Assembly: GCA_945283395.1 (NCBI GenBank) | Contig: CALYQH010000016.1 | Span: forward strand, 1 to 11,781 | DNA: 11,781 bases | Direction: 5' to 3' | From: an uncultured Ventosimonas sp. | GTDB lineage: Bacteria > Pseudomonadota > Gammaproteobacteria > Pseudomonadales > Pseudomonadaceae | Part shown: positions 8,429-11,781 of the stretch, one piece after another | Layout of the letters: each line of letters opens with the position of its first letter | Numbering within the stretch: position 1 is the stretch's first letter | The notes under the pieces: generated by a model | Seen by the model: the letters and a program-made list of their open reading frames with translations, nothing else | Databases searched by the model: none | Told to the model about the DNA's origin: nothing | Program-made: the position numbers and the translations under genes

Positions 8429-8458
8429 GAGTAAGTCAATCAATGCTTGCTCTGCAAG
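8429..8458 (+). repeat. Two overlapping, mutually exclusive small hairpins after copZ
   Basis: GAGTAAG (8429-8435) can pair with CTTGCTC (8446-8452; one G-U) across a 10-nt loop. The same CTTGC (8446-8450) can instead pair with GCAAG (8454-8458) across TCT. No U-tract follows, so this is not a standard intrinsic terminator. It may be the structured 3' end of the glmM-copZ transcript. Confidence 0.3.
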
Positions 8459-8505
8459 ATATTATTCTAAAATGCAAGAAAATAGTTTGTAAAGATTTCT
8501 ATTAT

Positions 8506-8532
8506 AAAAAAGGCAATCATTAAGATTGCCTT
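8506..8532 (-). terminator. Intrinsic terminator of the fimV-like gene
   Basis: Read on the minus strand, a perfect 9-bp stem AAGGCAATC / GATTGCCTT (8524-8532 and 8510-8518) closes a 5-nt loop, and the 3' arm runs into a stretch of T (plus-strand A-run 8506-8511). It lies about 30 bp beyond the fimV-like stop at 8562. On the plus strand no T-run follows (GTGTAAC), so it should work only for the minus strand. Its position shows that the short fimV-like reading frame ends where its transcript ends. Confidence 0.85.
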
Positions 8533-8561
8533 GTGTAACTCAATATTTATATTCTCTATAC

Positions 8562-9758
8562 TTATTGGTTAATATTTGCATCTTGATTAACCTTAACATC
8601 TTTAGCATCCAGTTGTTGCTTAGCTATTGTCTTTTGTAAAGAGGCTAACTGATTATCTTTAAAAACGATGAGCTTTTTCATATCAGCTAAACGAGACTCA
8701 AGATCAATCATACGATCACGTAATTCGTTATTTTTACGCTTTGTTGCATCCAAATCTTCTTCTGCCTGTGCTACTTTATTAGTTAAATCAGCAATAATAG
8801 TTTTTTGAGAAGAAGTAGCTGCATTACCGGTATTATCTTTAGTATCAGATACGCCCGTTAACTTTAATTGATCTTGCGATGTATTACCACTTGTAGCTAA
8901 TTGACTGCTCTTACCAGCCGTTACCTGTCTTTGTTTAGCAACTACTGGCGCCGAACCATTTACATTAGCTAGCACCTGTGATAAGGCTTCTGCACGCGTT
9001 TGCTGAGACATCTTATTAGTATCAGGAATACGCAATACTGCACCTTCTTTTAACAAACTCATTTTACCATTGATAAAAGCATCAGGATTGGCCTCAAAAA
9101 TAGCTAGCATAGCTTGATGAATAGAAGCTTTCCCTTTCGACCTTTCAGCAACACGCCATAAACTAGACCCTTTTCTGGCTCTAATTGTTCCAGACTCAGT
9201 TGAAGCAGTTGTTAATTTAGGTTTAGTTTTTTTTTGAGATGCTTCTACTTTATCTTTATTAACATCATTCTTAACCATAGTCACAGCTTGTTGTTTAACA
9301 GGTAAAGGGGCTGGTTTAGCTACTTGTGAAGATTTACTTATAACTGCAGCAGGTTCATAGGCTGGTGGATCTATCAAAAGTGTATATTCTCTTAAAGTTT
9401 CACCAGATGCCCAAGATACATTAATCAGAAAGTCTAAATAAGGCTCTTTAATAGGATCTTTTGAAGTTATTTTAATAACACCTTTACCATTACTAATAAT
9501 AGGTGTAAAAACTAAATTAGTTAGTGCATGTGGGCGTTCTAACCCAGCTTTTGCAAAATCTTCGGGTGATGCTAATTTAACCACTAATTCTCTATTACTA
9601 ATACCCCTAAGATCATAAAGCGCAATTTCTGCCTGTAAAGGTTGATTGAGTGAAGATTTCCAAGTTACTTCGCCCAATCCCAAAGCAAAAACATTACTCA
9701 TTGTTGATAATGATACTGCCAACCCCATTGCTGCTATTTTTTTATGAAATCGCACCAT
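8562..9758 (-). CDS. Short FimV-like periplasmic protein (FimV N-terminal domain, LysM-like domain, coiled coil)
   Basis: The 398-aa protein has a signal peptide (1-25, ending NVFA) followed by LGLGEVTWKSSLNQPLQAEI, the hallmark FimV N-terminus. The FimV core domain spans about 26-135. A Lys/Pro/Thr-rich linker (136-190) leads to a LysM-like domain with SLWRVAERSKG (199-209) and NGKMSLLKEGAVLRIP (230-245), expected to bind peptidoglycan. A second polar linker follows, then a coiled coil at about 320-382 including IDLESRLADMKKLI (351-364). Pseudomonas FimV, about 900 aa, continues after this coiled coil with one membrane helix and a long acidic cytoplasmic region with TPRs; here the protein stops 16 residues after the coil, followed by a terminator. 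It is probably a secreted periplasmic protein. The start has GGGA 7 nt upstream. Full-length FimV organises polar complexes and type IV pili; whether this form can do so is unknown, so I give no symbol. Confidence 0.85.
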   Translation of the reverse strand: MVRFHKKIAAMGLAVSLSTMSNVFALGLGEVTWKSSLNQPLQAEIALYDLRGISNRELVVKLASPEDFAKAGLERPHALTNLVFTPIISNGKGVIKITSKDPIKEPYLDFLINVSWASGETLREYTLLIDPPAYEPAAVISKSSQVAKPAPLPVKQQAVTMVKNDVNKDKVEASQKKTKPKLTTASTESGTIRARKGSSLWRVAERSKGKASIHQAMLAIFEANPDAFINGKMSLLKEGAVLRIPDTNKMSQQTRAEALSQVLANVNGSAPVVAKQRQVTAGKSSQLATSGNTSQDQLKLTGVSDTKDNTGNAATSSQKTIIADLTNKVAQAEEDLDATKRKNNELRDRMIDLESRLADMKKLIVFKDNQLASLQKTIAKQQLDAKDVKVNQDANINQ

Positions 9759-9784
9759 GATTAATCCCTAATATCTTCACACTT

Positions 9785-9805
9785 TGAATAGAAAACTGCT
9801 ATTCA
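9785..9805 (-). repeat. Perfect 7-bp inverted repeat in the leader of the fimV-like gene
   Basis: TGAATAG (9785-9791) and CTATTCA (9799-9805) form a perfect stem with a 7-nt loop, 26 bp before the start codon. The right arm shares bases with a second possible hairpin ATTCA-TTT-TGAAT (9801-9813), so the two cannot form together. This could be an operator or a 5'-UTR structure; function is inference. Confidence 0.4.
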
Positions 9806-9824
9806 TTTTGAATCTTACCAAATA

Positions 9825-9833
9825 CTTATAACA
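9825..9833 (-). promoter_or_regulatory. Possible extended -10 promoter of the fimV-like gene
   Basis: Minus-strand TGTTATAAG combines a TGn extension with TATAAG (five of six to TATAAT). No good -35 box lies 16-18 bp upstream. It would start transcription near 9818 and give a leader of about 60 nt that contains the inverted repeat at 9785-9805. Confidence 0.35.
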
Positions 9834-10094
9834 ACAGATGATTTATTATCTACTAACTCATCAAATAATCACAATAAAAAATTACAATTTATAGAGTAAA
9901 TCTACTAATAACAGACTATCTATTGACATAAGTGTTTAAATCCAACAAATAACAAAAACTAAAGCTATTTATTTACGTTATACAAAATGTAATTTAATTT
10001 TAATGAGCTAGTTTATATTATTCACCAGCCCATATTCAACCTAAAGCAACAAAAATTTCCAAAATAAATAAAAAACTTATTTCTTACTTATCAA
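9834..10094. other. AT-rich spacer between topA and the fimV-like gene
   Basis: This is part of the 336-bp gap (9759-10094) between two tandem minus-strand genes. No coding frame is seen. A hairpin on the minus strand, GGGCTGGT (10024-10031) with ACTAGCTC (10005-10012), has 8 pairs including two G-U and an 11-nt loop. It lies about 65 bp after the topA stop but lacks a following T-run, so it is at best a weak terminator. A TTGACA at 9923 on the plus strand has no partner -10 box and no gene downstream. Confidence 0.4.
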
Positions 10095-11781
10095 CTATTT
10101 TTTGCTTGTATTACTAGTGGATTCCACCCATTTTTTACCATCATAGAAGGCTTTCCAACCGGTTGGCTTACCATTAATTTCTGTTTGCACATACTGCTCC
10201 TTGGCTTTACGACTAAAGCGGATGACCGCCCAATTGCCTTCTGGATCTTTGATTGGAGCATCACATAGATAATGGTATTTAGGATCAATCTCAGCTTTAT
10301 GGGGAATTAATTCTTTAACAAGTGGCGCTCTAGTTTCGCGTTTTTTAGGAAATTGACTGGCAGCAAGAAATATTCCTGCGGCACCATCTCGTAATACATA
10401 AGTATCATCTACTTTTTCACATTTGAGTTCTGGCATAGCTACTGCATCCATTTTAGGAGGTGCAGGTTGTCCATTTTTGAGAAGTTTTCTAGTATTCTTA
10501 CAAGTGGCATTAGTACAAGCAAAAAATTTACCAAAGCGACCTGTTTTAAGCTGCATTTCATTACCACAACGATCACATTCTAACACAGGCCCATCATATC
10601 CTTTTAACCGGAAAGTTCCTTCTTCTAATTGATAGCCGTCACAATCAGGATTATTGCCACAAATATGTAGTTTATAATGCTCATCCATTAGATAAGCATC
10701 CATCGCTGTACCACATTTAGGACATCTATGCTTATTATATAATACTCTAGCTTCTGACTCTCCCTCATCGTCTTGGGCAATTTCATCACCTGGAATAAGA
10801 TTAATAGTGGCTTTACAACGCTCTTTGGGGGGTAAGTTGTAACCTGAACATCCCAAGAACACTCCTGTAGAGGCAGTTCTTATCATCATATCCCTTCCAC
10901 ATTCAGGACATTTGATAAGCGGCGTTAACGTTGGCGTATTGGCTCTCATCCCTCCTTCTGCTTGTTCTGCTAACTCTAGTTCAGATTTAAAAGTTTTATA
11001 AAATTTATCTAGCAATTGCTTCCAAGGTAGTTGACCTTCAGCAATTTCATCCAGATATTGTTCCATATGAGCAGTAAAATTATAGTCCATTAAGTCGGCA
11101 AAACTTTCTGTTAAGCGTTCGGTAACAATATCTCCCATTTTTTCTGCATAAAAACGTCTATTATGCAAAGTAACATAACCGCGTTCTTGAATGGTTGAAA
11201 TAATAGAGGCATATGTTGAGGGGCGTCCTATACCTCTTTTTTCAAGCTCTTTAACAAGGCTAGCCTCAGAGTACCTTGGTGCTGGTTTAGTAAAGTGTTG
11301 AGAAGGTAAAAGTTTGATTAAGGTTAACAAATCTTTCGCTTTAACTTCAGGTAATACTTGATCTTCTGCAGTTTTACCTATAGGTAACAAGACCTTAGTA
11401 AATCCATCAAATTTTAATATACGCCCTTTAGCTCTTAATTCAAAATCCCCAGCTTGAACCATGATAGTAGTTGATAAATATTGTGCAGGAGGCATTTGAC
11501 AAGCAACAAACTGACGCCAAATAAGTTCATATAAACGTTCAGCATCACGTTCCATAGCGGTTAATTGAGTTGACTGTATAAAAACATTAGAAGGTCTAAT
11601 AGCTTCGTGAGCTTCCTGTGCATTATCTTTACTAGAATACACAATAGCGTTAGGTGGTAAATATTTTTTCCCAAATTGGCTATCAATATAATCACGTACC
11701 ATGTTAATAGCATCTACTGATAAATTAGTAGAATCAGTACGCATATAGGTAATATAACCAGCTTCATATAGGCGTTGTGCT
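10095..11781 (-). CDS. topA: DNA topoisomerase I TopA, 5' end cut off by the window edge
   Basis: Type IA topoisomerase relaxes negative supercoils by cutting one strand through a 5'-phosphotyrosine. The visible 561 codons start [18 protein letters not shown], which contains the active-site tyrosine (codon 11745-11747, Tyr319 in E. coli numbering). The rest of the catalytic core follows, including EAHEAIRP and the GIGRPSTYA...IQERGYV region. Three C-terminal four-cysteine zinc domains begin at CPECG, CPKCG and CDRCG (visible residues 291, 353 and 402). Two further domains with few cysteines follow, ending with [13 protein letters not shown]. About 549 residues follow the tyrosine, close to the 546 of E. 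coli, so the C-terminus looks complete. The ATG at 11744 lies inside the gene and is not the start; about 310 N-terminal residues with the Toprim domain lie outside. Confidence 0.97.
   Translation of the reverse strand, partial: AQRLYEAGYITYMRTDSTNLSVDAINMVRDYIDSQFGKKYLPPNAIVYSSKDNAQEAHEAIRPSNVFIQSTQLTAMERDAERLYELIWRQFVACQMPPAQYLSTTIMVQAGDFELRAKGRILKFDGFTKVLLPIGKTAEDQVLPEVKAKDLLTLIKLLPSQHFTKPAPRYSEASLVKELEKRGIGRPSTYASIISTIQERGYVTLHNRRFYAEKMGDIVTERLTESFADLMDYNFTAHMEQYLDEIAEGQLPWKQLLDKFYKTFKSELELAEQAEGGMRANTPTLTPLIKCPECGRDMMIRTASTGVFLGCSGYNLPPKERCKATINLIPGDEIAQDDEGESEARVLYNKHRCPKCGTAMDAYLMDEHYKLHICGNNPDCDGYQLEEGTFRLKGYDGPVLECDRCGNEMQLKTGRFGKFFACTNATCKNTRKLLKNGQPAPPKMDAVAMPELKCEKVDDTYVLRDGAAGIFLAASQFPKKRETRAPLVKELIPHKAEIDPKYHYLCDAPIKDPEGNWAVIRFSRKAKEQYVQTEINGKPTGWKAFYDGKKWVESTSNTSKK

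Noticed and set aside
8387..8561. Frameshifted continuation of the fimV-like gene beyond its stop
   Set aside because: The space holds only about 30 bp, a terminator and the 3' flank of copZ, so the missing C-terminal half cannot be hidden here.
9923..9955. TTGACA at 9923 as a plus-strand promoter
   Set aside because: No acceptable -10 box at 16-18 bp, and no plus-strand gene downstream.
10091..10288. Minus-strand 65-codon frame overlapping the topA 3' end
   Set aside because: It is a shifted reading of topA, whose own frame matches the family through to its stop.

Overview
The window is an AT-rich stretch (mid-30s % GC judged by eye) of a gammaproteobacterial chromosome. The proteins resemble Pseudomonas orthologues more than enterobacterial ones. 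RlmE begins [15 protein letters not shown], FtsH carries MNNFS...[12 protein letters not shown], GlmM and the small MQVFEVKGMSCGHC chaperone have Pseudomonas-like wording, and the yhbY<>rlmE-ftsH-folP-glmM order is the pseudomonad one. The low GC points to a reduced or host-associated relative of Pseudomonas, such as an Entomomonas-like lineage. That assignment is inference from remembered sequences, not a database result.

Layout, left to right. (1) A tRNA-Thr(TGT) on the minus strand, cut by the left edge, with a near-consensus sigma70 promoter. (2) About 420 bp with no recognisable gene. (3) lpxT (lipid A 1-phosphate kinase) on the minus strand, divergent from hslO (redox chaperone Hsp33), with an imperfect palindrome between them. 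(4) About 420 bp with no recognisable gene. (5) yhbY on the minus strand, divergent from a plus-strand cluster rlmE - ftsH - folP - glmM - copZ-like. folP follows ftsH by 3 nt, and folP/glmM overlap by 4 nt. (6) An intrinsic terminator, then a short fimV-like gene on the minus strand. (7) A 336-bp spacer with possible leader structures. (8) The 3' two-thirds of topA on the minus strand, cut by the right edge just upstream of its catalytic tyrosine codon.

The genes share themes. YhbY and RlmE act on the large ribosomal subunit, and HslO and FtsH on protein quality control. LpxT, GlmM and the FimV-like protein act in envelope construction, FolP supplies folate, and TopA relaxes supercoils. This is mostly ordinary core chromosome. 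I see no CRISPR array, insertion sequence, prophage, toxin-antitoxin or defence system, and no convincing new multi-gene system. The points most worth a second look are: the FimV-like protein that ends right after its coiled coil, before any membrane segment or cytoplasmic TPR domain, with a terminator at its stop; a metallochaperone gene where pseudomonads have tpiA-secG after glmM; a Pro-to-Ser change next to the GlmM catalytic serine; and small inverted repeats in two promoter or leader regions. Three plus-strand genes use GTG or TTG starts, and I corrected two starts (yhbY, rlmE) from the ribosome binding site and family alignment.
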